Source: Owenia fusiformis (Eukaryota; Annelida; Polychaeta; Sabellida; Oweniidae). Taken from it: a stretch of 64,000 nt of DNA. Every line of letters begins with the position of its first letter. Within the stretch, counting starts at the first letter, position 1. Positions 1 through 15,000 of this stretch are shown here, in pieces. Made by a program: the position numbers and the translations under genes. The DNA is taken from positions 1 to 64,000 of the forward strand of contig CAIIXF020000790.1 in assembly GCA_903813345.2 (NCBI GenBank). The letters run 5' to 3'. The notes under the pieces are model-generated. The model searched no databases. It was not told the DNA's origin and was given only the letters and a program-made list of their open reading frames with translations.

Positions 1-3000
1 TAGATTCCCTGTCCTTTAATCGACCATTATAGGCCCTCAAAACGTCCATAGAGCCATTACCCACGAAACGCGTATGGCCAAATCCTATTATGATTTTTGC
101 TTTTGTATGTGCAAAAGCAAAAATCTTTCTACACACACGTTCTCATCAACGAGAGAAATCTGGATAAATCTACTCATACACGTTGTTAGGGGGCTAGGCG
201 TAGTTGCTCGGAAATTAGGTCAAATCCTTATCTGGGTCAAAGGTCGAAATCTAGGTCGAAATCTGCATTTCCGCTATTTCGGCCTCTCGAGCCTCCTTAA
301 GAAGTCAGAATCGGAGGAAAACTAGCTGGTCGGAAAGACAGTTTTCCGAGCATTAGAAAAACAGTGAACCAAATTGAAATCCGACCATTAGTTATCGAGA
401 TATACGCGTTTGAAGTTCGCGTACGGGCCACCGTTGCCGTATATCTAGACGGCACGAATACACTTGGTATACGTATCTCTGCGAACAACAGACATTTGAA
501 AGAAAATAGGCCCGAACGATGACTAGAGCATTTCTAAAACAACGATTCCCTTCCTCAAACTAACGATTGCGGAATGTAGAACGACACGTACGCTGCTCGA
601 ATCTACGTCGAAAGCTCTATATAGACGTCTGGAAGGCCTATTTTTTGAAGGACTATTTTTTGACCTCGACGGATCCGCGAAGCACGAGCCAGACATTCTC
701 CCCAACTACCTCCCTAGATTCCCTGTCCTTTAATCGACCATTATAGGCCCTCAAAACGTCCATAGAGCCATTACCCACGAAACGCGTATGGCCAAATCCT
801 ATTATGATTTTTGCTTTTGTATGTGCAAAAGCAAAAATCTTTCTACACACACGTTCTCATCAACGAGAGAAATCTGGATAAATCTACTCATACACGTTGT
901 TAGGGGGCTAGGCGTAGTTGCTCGGAAATTAGGTCAAATCCTTATCTGGGTCAAAGGTCGAAATCTAGGTCGAAATCTGCATTTCCGCTATTTCGGCCTC
1001 TCGAGCCTCCTTAAGAAGTCAGAATCGGAGGAAAACTAGCTGGTCGGAAAGACAGTTTTCCGAGCATTAGAAAAACAGTGAACCAAATTGAAATCCGACC
1101 ATTAGTTATCGAGATATACGCGTTTGAAGTTCGCGTACGGGCCACCGTTGCCGTATATCTAGACGGCACGAATACACTTGGTATACGTATCTCTGCGAAC
1201 AACAGACATTTGAAAGAAAATAGGCCCGAACGATGACTAGAGCATTTCTAAAACAACGATTCCCTTCCTCAAACTAACGATTGCGGAATGTAGAACGACA
1301 CGTACGCTGCTCGAATCTACGTCGAAAGCTCTATATAGACGTCTGGAAGGCCTATTTTTTGAAGGACTATTTTTTGACCTCGACGGATCCGCGAAGCACG
1401 AGCCAGACATTCTCCCCAACTACCTCCCTAGATTCCCTGTCCTTTAATCGACCATTATAGGCCCTCAAAACGTCCATAGAGCCATTACCCACGAAACGCG
1501 TATGGCCAAATCCTATTATGATTTTTGCTTTTGTATGTGCAAAAGCAAAAATCTTTCTACACACACGTTCTCATCAACGAGAGAAATCTGGATAAATCTA
1601 CTCATACACGTTGTTAGGGGGCTAGGCGTAGTTGCTCGGAAATTAGGTCAAATCCTTATCTGGGTCAAAGGTCGAAATCTAGGTCGAAATCTGCATTTCC
1701 GCTATTTCGGCCTCTCGAGCCTCCTTAAGAAGTCAGAATCGGAGGAAAACTAGCTGGTCGGAAAGACAGTTTTCCGAGCATTAGAAAAACAGTGAACCAA
1801 ATTGAAATCCGACCATTAGTTATCGAGATATACGCGTTTGAAGTTCGCGTACGGGCCACCGTTGCCGTATATCTAGACGGCACGAATACACTTGGTATAC
1901 GTATCTCTGCGAACAACAGACATTTGAAAGAAAATAGGCCCGAACGATGACTAGAGCATTTCTAAAACAACGATTCCCTTCCTCAAACTAACGATTGCGG
2001 AATGTAGAACGACACGTACGCTGCTCGAATCTACGTCGAAAGCTCTATATAGACGTCTGGAAGGCCTATTTTTTGAAGGACTATTTTTTGACCTCGACGG
2101 ATCCGCGAAGCACGAGCCAGACATTCTCCCCAACTACCTCCCTAGATTCCCTGTCCTTTAATCGACCATTATAGGCCCTCAAAACGTCCATAGAGCCATT
2201 ACCCACGAAACGCGTATGGCCAAATCCTATTATGATTTTTGCTTTTGTATGTGCAAAAGCAAAAATCTTTCTACACACACGTTCTCATCAACGAGAGAAA
2301 TCTGGATAAATCTACTCATACACGTTGTTAGGGGGCTAGGCGTAGTTGCTCGGAAATTAGGTCAAATCCTTATCTGGGTCAAAGGTCGAAATCTAGGTCG
2401 AAATCTGCATTTCCGCTATTTCGGCCTCTCGAGCCTCCTTAAGAAGTCAGAATCGGAGGAAAACTAGCTGGTCGGAAAGACAGTTTTCCGAGCATTAGAA
2501 AAACAGTGAACCAAATTGAAATCCGACCATTAGTTATCGAGATATACGCGTTTGAAGTTCGCGTACGGGCCACCGTTGCCGTATATCTAGACGGCACGAA
2601 TACACTTGGTATACGTATCTCTGCGAACAACAGACATTTGAAAGAAAATAGGCCCGAACGATGACTAGAGCATTTCTAAAACAACGATTCCCTTCCTCAA
2701 ACTAACGATTGCGGAATGTAGAACGACACGTACGCTGCTCGAATCTACGTCGAAAGCTCTATATAGACGTCTGGAAGGCCTATTTTTTGAAGGACTATTT
2801 TTTGACCTCGACGGATCCGCGAAGCACGAGCCAGACATTCTCCCCAACTACCTCCCTAGATTCCCTGTCCTTTAATCGACCATTATAGGCCCTCAAAACG
2901 TCCATAGAGCCATTACCCACGAAACGCGTATGGCCAAATCCTATTATGATTTTTGCTTTTGTATGTGCAAAAGCAAAAATCTTTCTACACACACGTTCTC

Positions 3001-6000
3001 ATCAACGAGAGAAATCTGGATAAATCTACTCATACACGTTGTTAGGGGGCTAGGCGTAGTTGCTCGGAAATTAGGTCAAATCCTTATCTGGGTCAAAGGT
3101 CGAAATCTAGGTCGAAATCTGCATTTCCGCTATTTCGGCCTCTCGAGCCTCCTTAAGAAGTCAGAATCGGAGGAAAACTAGCTGGTCGGAAAGACAGTTT
3201 TCCGAGCATTAGAAAAACAGTGAACCAAATTGAAATCCGACCATTAGTTATCGAGATATACGCGTTTGAAGTTCGCGTACGGGCCACCGTTGCCGTATAT
3301 CTAGACGGCACGAATACACTTGGTATACGTATCTCTGCGAACAACAGACATTTGAAAGAAAATAGGCCCGAACGATGACTAGAGCATTTCTAAAACAACG
3401 ATTCCCTTCCTCAAACTAACGATTGCGGAATGTAGAACGACACGTACGCTGCTCGAATCTACGTCGAAAGCTCTATATAGACGTCTGGAAGGCCTATTTT
3501 TTGAAGGACTATTTTTTGACCTCGACGGATCCGCGAAGCACGAGCCAGACATTCTCCCCAACTACCTCCCTAGATTCCCTGTCCTTTAATCGACCATTAT
3601 AGGCCCTCAAAACGTCCATAGAGCCATTACCCACGAAACGCGTATGGCCAAATCCTATTATGATTTTTGCTTTTGTATGTGCAAAAGCAAAAATCTTTCT
3701 ACACACACGTTCTCATCAACGAGAGAAATCTGGATAAATCTACTCATACACGTTGTTAGGGGGCTAGGCGTAGTTGCTCGGAAATTAGGTCAAATCCTTA
3801 TCTGGGTCAAAGGTCGAAATCTAGGTCGAAATCTGCATTTCCGCTATTTCGGCCTCTCGAGCCTCCTTAAGAAGTCAGAATCGGAGGAAAACTAGCTGGT
3901 CGGAAAGACAGTTTTCCGAGCATTAGAAAAACAGTGAACCAAATTGAAATCCGACCATTAGTTATCGAGATATACGCGTTTGAAGTTCGCGTACGGGCCA
4001 CCGTTGCCGTATATCTAGACGGCACGAATACACTTGGTATACGTATCTCTGCGAACAACAGACATTTGAAAGAAAATAGGCCCGAACGATGACTAGAGCA
4101 TTTCTAAAACAACGATTCCCTTCCTCAAACTAACGATTGCGGAATGTAGAACGACACGTACGCTGCTCGAATCTACGTCGAAAGCTCTATATAGACGTCT
4201 GGAAGGCCTATTTTTTGAAGGACTATTTTTTGACCTCGACGGATCCGCGAAGCACGAGCCAGACATTCTCCCCAACTACCTCCCTAGATTCCCTGTCCTT
4301 TAATCGACCATTATAGGCCCTCAAAACGTCCATAGAGCCATTACCCACGAAACGCGTATGGCCAAATCCTATTATGATTTTTGCTTTTGTATGTGCAAAA
4401 GCAAAAATCTTTCTACACACACGTTCTCATCAACGAGAGAAATCTGGATAAATCTACTCATACACGTTGTTAGGGGGCTAGGCGTAGTTGCTCGGAAATT
4501 AGGTCAAATCCTTATCTGGGTCAAAGGTCGAAATCTAGGTCGAAATCTGCATTTCCGCTATTTCGGCCTCTCGAGCCTCCTTAAGAAGTCAGAATCGGAG
4601 GAAAACTAGCTGGTCGGAAAGACAGTTTTCCGAGCATTAGAAAAACAGTGAACCAAATTGAAATCCGACCATTAGTTATCGAGATATACGCGTTTGAAGT
4701 TCGCGTACGGGCCACCGTTGCCGTATATCTAGACGGCACGAATACACTTGGTATACGTATCTCTGCGAACAACAGACATTTGAAAGAAAATAGGCCCGAA
4801 CGATGACTAGAGCATTTCTAAAACAACGATTCCCTTCCTCAAACTAACGATTGCGGAATGTAGAACGACACGTACGCTGCTCGAATCTACGTCGAAAGCT
4901 CTATATAGACGTCTGGAAGGCCTATTTTTTGAAGGACTATTTTTTGACCTCGACGGATCCGCGAAGCACGAGCCAGACATTCTCCCCAACTACCTCCCTA
5001 GATTCCCTGTCCTTTAATCGACCATTATAGGCCCTCAAAACGTCCATAGAGCCATTACCCACGAAACGCGTATGGCCAAATCCTATTATGATTTTTGCTT
5101 TTGTATGTGCAAAAGCAAAAATCTTTCTACACACACGTTCTCATCAACGAGAGAAATCTGGATAAATCTACTCATACACGTTGTTAGGGGGCTAGGCGTA
5201 GTTGCTCGGAAATTAGGTCAAATCCTTATCTGGGTCAAAGGTCGAAATCTAGGTCGAAATCTGCATTTCCGCTATTTCGGCCTCTCGAGCCTCCTTAAGA
5301 AGTCAGAATCGGAGGAAAACTAGCTGGTCGGAAAGACAGTTTTCCGAGCATTAGAAAAACAGTGAACCAAATTGAAATCCGACCATTAGTTATCGAGATA
5401 TACGCGTTTGAAGTTCGCGTACGGGCCACCGTTGCCGTATATCTAGACGGCACGAATACACTTGGTATACGTATCTCTGCGAACAACAGACATTTGAAAG
5501 AAAATAGGCCCGAACGATGACTAGAGCATTTCTAAAACAACGATTCCCTTCCTCAAACTAACGATTGCGGAATGTAGAACGACACGTACGCTGCTCGAAT
5601 CTACGTCGAAAGCTCTATATAGACGTCTGGAAGGCCTATTTTTTGAAGGACTATTTTTTGACCTCGACGGATCCGCGAAGCACGAGCCAGACATTCTCCC
5701 CAACTACCTCCCTAGATTCCCTGTCCTTTAATCGACCATTATAGGCCCTCAAAACGTCCATAGAGCCATTACCCACGAAACGCGTATGGCCAAATCCTAT
5801 TATGATTTTTGCTTTTGTATGTGCAAAAGCAAAAATCTTTCTACACACACGTTCTCATCAACGAGAGAAATCTGGATAAATCTACTCATACACGTTGTTA
5901 GGGGGCTAGGCGTAGTTGCTCGGAAATTAGGTCAAATCCTTATCTGGGTCAAAGGTCGAAATCTAGGTCGAAATCTGCATTTCCGCTATTTCGGCCTCTC

Positions 6001-9000
6001 GAGCCTCCTTAAGAAGTCAGAATCGGAGGAAAACTAGCTGGTCGGAAAGACAGTTTTCCGAGCATTAGAAAAACAGTGAACCAAATTGAAATCCGACCAT
6101 TAGTTATCGAGATATACGCGTTTGAAGTTCGCGTACGGGCCACCGTTGCCGTATATCTAGACGGCACGAATACACTTGGTATACGTATCTCTGCGAACAA
6201 CAGACATTTGAAAGAAAATAGGCCCGAACGATGACTAGAGCATTTCTAAAACAACGATTCCCTTCCTCAAACTAACGATTGCGGAATGTAGAACGACACG
6301 TACGCTGCTCGAATCTACGTCGAAAGCTCTATATAGACGTCTGGAAGGCCTATTTTTTGAAGGACTATTTTTTGACCTCGACGGATCCGCGAAGCACGAG
6401 CCAGACATTCTCCCCAACTACCTCCCTAGATTCCCTGTCCTTTAATCGACCATTATAGGCCCTCAAAACGTCCATAGAGCCATTACCCACGAAACGCGTA
6501 TGGCCAAATCCTATTATGATTTTTGCTTTTGTATGTGCAAAAGCAAAAATCTTTCTACACACACGTTCTCATCAACGAGAGAAATCTGGATAAATCTACT
6601 CATACACGTTGTTAGGGGGCTAGGCGTAGTTGCTCGGAAATTAGGTCAAATCCTTATCTGGGTCAAAGGTCGAAATCTAGGTCGAAATCTGCATTTCCGC
6701 TATTTCGGCCTCTCGAGCCTCCTTAAGAAGTCAGAATCGGAGGAAAACTAGCTGGTCGGAAAGACAGTTTTCCGAGCATTAGAAAAACAGTGAACCAAAT
6801 TGAAATCCGACCATTAGTTATCGAGATATACGCGTTTGAAGTTCGCGTACGGGCCACCGTTGCCGTATATCTAGACGGCACGAATACACTTGGTATACGT
6901 ATCTCTGCGAACAACAGACATTTGAAAGAAAATAGGCCCGAACGATGACTAGAGCATTTCTAAAACAACGATTCCCTTCCTCAAACTAACGATTGCGGAA
7001 TGTAGAACGACACGTACGCTGCTCGAATCTACGTCGAAAGCTCTATATAGACGTCTGGAAGGCCTATTTTTTGAAGGACTATTTTTTGACCTCGACGGAT
7101 CCGCGAAGCACGAGCCAGACATTCTCCCCAACTACCTCCCTAGATTCCCTGTCCTTTAATCGACCATTATAGGCCCTCAAAACGTCCATAGAGCCATTAC
7201 CCACGAAACGCGTATGGCCAAATCCTATTATGATTTTTGCTTTTGTATGTGCAAAAGCAAAAATCTTTCTACACACACGTTCTCATCAACGAGAGAAATC
7301 TGGATAAATCTACTCATACACGTTGTTAGGGGGCTAGGCGTAGTTGCTCGGAAATTAGGTCAAATCCTTATCTGGGTCAAAGGTCGAAATCTAGGTCGAA
7401 ATCTGCATTTCCGCTATTTCGGCCTCTCGAGCCTCCTTAAGAAGTCAGAATCGGAGGAAAACTAGCTGGTCGGAAAGACAGTTTTCCGAGCATTAGAAAA
7501 ACAGTGAACCAAATTGAAATCCGACCATTAGTTATCGAGATATACGCGTTTGAAGTTCGCGTACGGGCCACCGTTGCCGTATATCTAGACGGCACGAATA
7601 CACTTGGTATACGTATCTCTGCGAACAACAGACATTTGAAAGAAAATAGGCCCGAACGATGACTAGAGCATTTCTAAAACAACGATTCCCTTCCTCAAAC
7701 TAACGATTGCGGAATGTAGAACGACACGTACGCTGCTCGAATCTACGTCGAAAGCTCTATATAGACGTCTGGAAGGCCTATTTTTTGAAGGACTATTTTT
7801 TGACCTCGACGGATCCGCGAAGCACGAGCCAGACATTCTCCCCAACTACCTCCCTAGATTCCCTGTCCTTTAATCGACCATTATAGGCCCTCAAAACGTC
7901 CATAGAGCCATTACCCACGAAACGCGTATGGCCAAATCCTATTATGATTTTTGCTTTTGTATGTGCAAAAGCAAAAATCTTTCTACACACACGTTCTCAT
8001 CAACGAGAGAAATCTGGATAAATCTACTCATACACGTTGTTAGGGGGCTAGGCGTAGTTGCTCGGAAATTAGGTCAAATCCTTATCTGGGTCAAAGGTCG
8101 AAATCTAGGTCGAAATCTGCATTTCCGCTATTTCGGCCTCTCGAGCCTCCTTAAGAAGTCAGAATCGGAGGAAAACTAGCTGGTCGGAAAGACAGTTTTC
8201 CGAGCATTAGAAAAACAGTGAACCAAATTGAAATCCGACCATTAGTTATCGAGATATACGCGTTTGAAGTTCGCGTACGGGCCACCGTTGCCGTATATCT
8301 AGACGGCACGAATACACTTGGTATACGTATCTCTGCGAACAACAGACATTTGAAAGAAAATAGGCCCGAACGATGACTAGAGCATTTCTAAAACAACGAT
8401 TCCCTTCCTCAAACTAACGATTGCGGAATGTAGAACGACACGTACGCTGCTCGAATCTACGTCGAAAGCTCTATATAGACGTCTGGAAGGCCTATTTTTT
8501 GAAGGACTATTTTTTGACCTCGACGGATCCGCGAAGCACGAGCCAGACATTCTCCCCAACTACCTCCCTAGATTCCCTGTCCTTTAATCGACCATTATAG
8601 GCCCTCAAAACGTCCATAGAGCCATTACCCACGAAACGCGTATGGCCAAATCCTATTATGATTTTTGCTTTTGTATGTGCAAAAGCAAAAATCTTTCTAC
8701 ACACACGTTCTCATCAACGAGAGAAATCTGGATAAATCTACTCATACACGTTGTTAGGGGGCTAGGCGTAGTTGCTCGGAAATTAGGTCAAATCCTTATC
8801 TGGGTCAAAGGTCGAAATCTAGGTCGAAATCTGCATTTCCGCTATTTCGGCCTCTCGAGCCTCCTTAAGAAGTCAGAATCGGAGGAAAACTAGCTGGTCG
8901 GAAAGACAGTTTTCCGAGCATTAGAAAAACAGTGAACCAAATTGAAATCCGACCATTAGTTATCGAGATATACGCGTTTGAAGTTCGCGTACGGGCCACC

Positions 9001-12000
9001 GTTGCCGTATATCTAGACGGCACGAATACACTTGGTATACGTATCTCTGCGAACAACAGACATTTGAAAGAAAATAGGCCCGAACGATGACTAGAGCATT
9101 TCTAAAACAACGATTCCCTTCCTCAAACTAACGATTGCGGAATGTAGAACGACACGTACGCTGCTCGAATCTACGTCGAAAGCTCTATATAGACGTCTGG
9201 AAGGCCTATTTTTTGAAGGACTATTTTTTGACCTCGACGGATCCGCGAAGCACGAGCCAGACATTCTCCCCAACTACCTCCCTAGATTCCCTGTCCTTTA
9301 ATCGACCATTATAGGCCCTCAAAACGTCCATAGAGCCATTACCCACGAAACGCGTATGGCCAAATCCTATTATGATTTTTGCTTTTGTATGTGCAAAAGC
9401 AAAAATCTTTCTACACACACGTTCTCATCAACGAGAGAAATCTGGATAAATCTACTCATACACGTTGTTAGGGGGCTAGGCGTAGTTGCTCGGAAATTAG
9501 GTCAAATCCTTATCTGGGTCAAAGGTCGAAATCTAGGTCGAAATCTGCATTTCCGCTATTTCGGCCTCTCGAGCCTCCTTAAGAAGTCAGAATCGGAGGA
9601 AAACTAGCTGGTCGGAAAGACAGTTTTCCGAGCATTAGAAAAACAGTGAACCAAATTGAAATCCGACCATTAGTTATCGAGATATACGCGTTTGAAGTTC
9701 GCGTACGGGCCACCGTTGCCGTATATCTAGACGGCACGAATACACTTGGTATACGTATCTCTGCGAACAACAGACATTTGAAAGAAAATAGGCCCGAACG
9801 ATGACTAGAGCATTTCTAAAACAACGATTCCCTTCCTCAAACTAACGATTGCGGAATGTAGAACGACACGTACGCTGCTCGAATCTACGTCGAAAGCTCT
9901 ATATAGACGTCTGGAAGGCCTATTTTTTGAAGGACTATTTTTTGACCTCGACGGATCCGCGAAGCACGAGCCAGACATTCTCCCCAACTACCTCCCTAGA
10001 TTCCCTGTCCTTTAATCGACCATTATAGGCCCTCAAAACGTCCATAGAGCCATTACCCACGAAACGCGTATGGCCAAATCCTATTATGATTTTTGCTTTT
10101 GTATGTGCAAAAGCAAAAATCTTTCTACACACACGTTCTCATCAACGAGAGAAATCTGGATAAATCTACTCATACACGTTGTTAGGGGGCTAGGCGTAGT
10201 TGCTCGGAAATTAGGTCAAATCCTTATCTGGGTCAAAGGTCGAAATCTAGGTCGAAATCTGCATTTCCGCTATTTCGGCCTCTCGAGCCTCCTTAAGAAG
10301 TCAGAATCGGAGGAAAACTAGCTGGTCGGAAAGACAGTTTTCCGAGCATTAGAAAAACAGTGAACCAAATTGAAATCCGACCATTAGTTATCGAGATATA
10401 CGCGTTTGAAGTTCGCGTACGGGCCACCGTTGCCGTATATCTAGACGGCACGAATACACTTGGTATACGTATCTCTGCGAACAACAGACATTTGAAAGAA
10501 AATAGGCCCGAACGATGACTAGAGCATTTCTAAAACAACGATTCCCTTCCTCAAACTAACGATTGCGGAATGTAGAACGACACGTACGCTGCTCGAATCT
10601 ACGTCGAAAGCTCTATATAGACGTCTGGAAGGCCTATTTTTTGAAGGACTATTTTTTGACCTCGACGGATCCGCGAAGCACGAGCCAGACATTCTCCCCA
10701 ACTACCTCCCTAGATTCCCTGTCCTTTAATCGACCATTATAGGCCCTCAAAACGTCCATAGAGCCATTACCCACGAAACGCGTATGGCCAAATCCTATTA
10801 TGATTTTTGCTTTTGTATGTGCAAAAGCAAAAATCTTTCTACACACACGTTCTCATCAACGAGAGAAATCTGGATAAATCTACTCATACACGTTGTTAGG
10901 GGGCTAGGCGTAGTTGCTCGGAAATTAGGTCAAATCCTTATCTGGGTCAAAGGTCGAAATCTAGGTCGAAATCTGCATTTCCGCTATTTCGGCCTCTCGA
11001 GCCTCCTTAAGAAGTCAGAATCGGAGGAAAACTAGCTGGTCGGAAAGACAGTTTTCCGAGCATTAGAAAAACAGTGAACCAAATTGAAATCCGACCATTA
11101 GTTATCGAGATATACGCGTTTGAAGTTCGCGTACGGGCCACCGTTGCCGTATATCTAGACGGCACGAATACACTTGGTATACGTATCTCTGCGAACAACA
11201 GACATTTGAAAGAAAATAGGCCCGAACGATGACTAGAGCATTTCTAAAACAACGATTCCCTTCCTCAAACTAACGATTGCGGAATGTAGAACGACACGTA
11301 CGCTGCTCGAATCTACGTCGAAAGCTCTATATAGACGTCTGGAAGGCCTATTTTTTGAAGGACTATTTTTTGACCTCGACGGATCCGCGAAGCACGAGCC
11401 AGACATTCTCCCCAACTACCTCCCTAGATTCCCTGTCCTTTAATCGACCATTATAGGCCCTCAAAACGTCCATAGAGCCATTACCCACGAAACGCGTATG
11501 GCCAAATCCTATTATGATTTTTGCTTTTGTATGTGCAAAAGCAAAAATCTTTCTACACACACGTTCTCATCAACGAGAGAAATCTGGATAAATCTACTCA
11601 TACACGTTGTTAGGGGGCTAGGCGTAGTTGCTCGGAAATTAGGTCAAATCCTTATCTGGGTCAAAGGTCGAAATCTAGGTCGAAATCTGCATTTCCGCTA
11701 TTTCGGCCTCTCGAGCCTCCTTAAGAAGTCAGAATCGGAGGAAAACTAGCTGGTCGGAAAGACAGTTTTCCGAGCATTAGAAAAACAGTGAACCAAATTG
11801 AAATCCGACCATTAGTTATCGAGATATACGCGTTTGAAGTTCGCGTACGGGCCACCGTTGCCGTATATCTAGACGGCACGAATACACTTGGTATACGTAT
11901 CTCTGCGAACAACAGACATTTGAAAGAAAATAGGCCCGAACGATGACTAGAGCATTTCTAAAACAACGATTCCCTTCCTCAAACTAACGATTGCGGAATG

Positions 12001-15000
12001 TAGAACGACACGTACGCTGCTCGAATCTACGTCGAAAGCTCTATATAGACGTCTGGAAGGCCTATTTTTTGAAGGACTATTTTTTGACCTCGACGGATCC
12101 GCGAAGCACGAGCCAGACATTCTCCCCAACTACCTCCCTAGATTCCCTGTCCTTTAATCGACCATTATAGGCCCTCAAAACGTCCATAGAGCCATTACCC
12201 ACGAAACGCGTATGGCCAAATCCTATTATGATTTTTGCTTTTGTATGTGCAAAAGCAAAAATCTTTCTACACACACGTTCTCATCAACGAGAGAAATCTG
12301 GATAAATCTACTCATACACGTTGTTAGGGGGCTAGGCGTAGTTGCTCGGAAATTAGGTCAAATCCTTATCTGGGTCAAAGGTCGAAATCTAGGTCGAAAT
12401 CTGCATTTCCGCTATTTCGGCCTCTCGAGCCTCCTTAAGAAGTCAGAATCGGAGGAAAACTAGCTGGTCGGAAAGACAGTTTTCCGAGCATTAGAAAAAC
12501 AGTGAACCAAATTGAAATCCGACCATTAGTTATCGAGATATACGCGTTTGAAGTTCGCGTACGGGCCACCGTTGCCGTATATCTAGACGGCACGAATACA
12601 CTTGGTATACGTATCTCTGCGAACAACAGACATTTGAAAGAAAATAGGCCCGAACGATGACTAGAGCATTTCTAAAACAACGATTCCCTTCCTCAAACTA
12701 ACGATTGCGGAATGTAGAACGACACGTACGCTGCTCGAATCTACGTCGAAAGCTCTATATAGACGTCTGGAAGGCCTATTTTTTGAAGGACTATTTTTTG
12801 ACCTCGACGGATCCGCGAAGCACGAGCCAGACATTCTCCCCAACTACCTCCCTAGATTCCCTGTCCTTTAATCGACCATTATAGGCCCTCAAAACGTCCA
12901 TAGAGCCATTACCCACGAAACGCGTATGGCCAAATCCTATTATGATTTTTGCTTTTGTATGTGCAAAAGCAAAAATCTTTCTACACACACGTTCTCATCA
13001 ACGAGAGAAATCTGGATAAATCTACTCATACACGTTGTTAGGGGGCTAGGCGTAGTTGCTCGGAAATTAGGTCAAATCCTTATCTGGGTCAAAGGTCGAA
13101 ATCTAGGTCGAAATCTGCATTTCCGCTATTTCGGCCTCTCGAGCCTCCTTAAGAAGTCAGAATCGGAGGAAAACTAGCTGGTCGGAAAGACAGTTTTCCG
13201 AGCATTAGAAAAACAGTGAACCAAATTGAAATCCGACCATTAGTTATCGAGATATACGCGTTTGAAGTTCGCGTACGGGCCACCGTTGCCGTATATCTAG
13301 ACGGCACGAATACACTTGGTATACGTATCTCTGCGAACAACAGACATTTGAAAGAAAATAGGCCCGAACGATGACTAGAGCATTTCTAAAACAACGATTC
13401 CCTTCCTCAAACTAACGATTGCGGAATGTAGAACGACACGTACGCTGCTCGAATCTACGTCGAAAGCTCTATATAGACGTCTGGAAGGCCTATTTTTTGA
13501 AGGACTATTTTTTGACCTCGACGGATCCGCGAAGCACGAGCCAGACATTCTCCCCAACTACCTCCCTAGATTCCCTGTCCTTTAATCGACCATTATAGGC
13601 CCTCAAAACGTCCATAGAGCCATTACCCACGAAACGCGTATGGCCAAATCCTATTATGATTTTTGCTTTTGTATGTGCAAAAGCAAAAATCTTTCTACAC
13701 ACACGTTCTCATCAACGAGAGAAATCTGGATAAATCTACTCATACACGTTGTTAGGGGGCTAGGCGTAGTTGCTCGGAAATTAGGTCAAATCCTTATCTG
13801 GGTCAAAGGTCGAAATCTAGGTCGAAATCTGCATTTCCGCTATTTCGGCCTCTCGAGCCTCCTTAAGAAGTCAGAATCGGAGGAAAACTAGCTGGTCGGA
13901 AAGACAGTTTTCCGAGCATTAGAAAAACAGTGAACCAAATTGAAATCCGACCATTAGTTATCGAGATATACGCGTTTGAAGTTCGCGTACGGGCCACCGT
14001 TGCCGTATATCTAGACGGCACGAATACACTTGGTATACGTATCTCTGCGAACAACAGACATTTGAAAGAAAATAGGCCCGAACGATGACTAGAGCATTTC
14101 TAAAACAACGATTCCCTTCCTCAAACTAACGATTGCGGAATGTAGAACGACACGTACGCTGCTCGAATCTACGTCGAAAGCTCTATATAGACGTCTGGAA
14201 GGCCTATTTTTTGAAGGACTATTTTTTGACCTCGACGGATCCGCGAAGCACGAGCCAGACATTCTCCCCAACTACCTCCCTAGATTCCCTGTCCTTTAAT
14301 CGACCATTATAGGCCCTCAAAACGTCCATAGAGCCATTACCCACGAAACGCGTATGGCCAAATCCTATTATGATTTTTGCTTTTGTATGTGCAAAAGCAA
14401 AAATCTTTCTACACACACGTTCTCATCAACGAGAGAAATCTGGATAAATCTACTCATACACGTTGTTAGGGGGCTAGGCGTAGTTGCTCGGAAATTAGGT
14501 CAAATCCTTATCTGGGTCAAAGGTCGAAATCTAGGTCGAAATCTGCATTTCCGCTATTTCGGCCTCTCGAGCCTCCTTAAGAAGTCAGAATCGGAGGAAA
14601 ACTAGCTGGTCGGAAAGACAGTTTTCCGAGCATTAGAAAAACAGTGAACCAAATTGAAATCCGACCATTAGTTATCGAGATATACGCGTTTGAAGTTCGC
14701 GTACGGGCCACCGTTGCCGTATATCTAGACGGCACGAATACACTTGGTATACGTATCTCTGCGAACAACAGACATTTGAAAGAAAATAGGCCCGAACGAT
14801 GACTAGAGCATTTCTAAAACAACGATTCCCTTCCTCAAACTAACGATTGCGGAATGTAGAACGACACGTACGCTGCTCGAATCTACGTCGAAAGCTCTAT
14901 ATAGACGTCTGGAAGGCCTATTTTTTGAAGGACTATTTTTTGACCTCGACGGATCCGCGAAGCACGAGCCAGACATTCTCCCCAACTACCTCCCTAGATT

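Noticed and set aside
74-325. 83-codon frame repeated in every satellite unit, plus three minus-strand frames of 60-65 codons
   Set aside because: Identity across units follows from the satellite itself. The frames overlap on both strands and lack domains or initiation context, so conservation is not evidence of coding.
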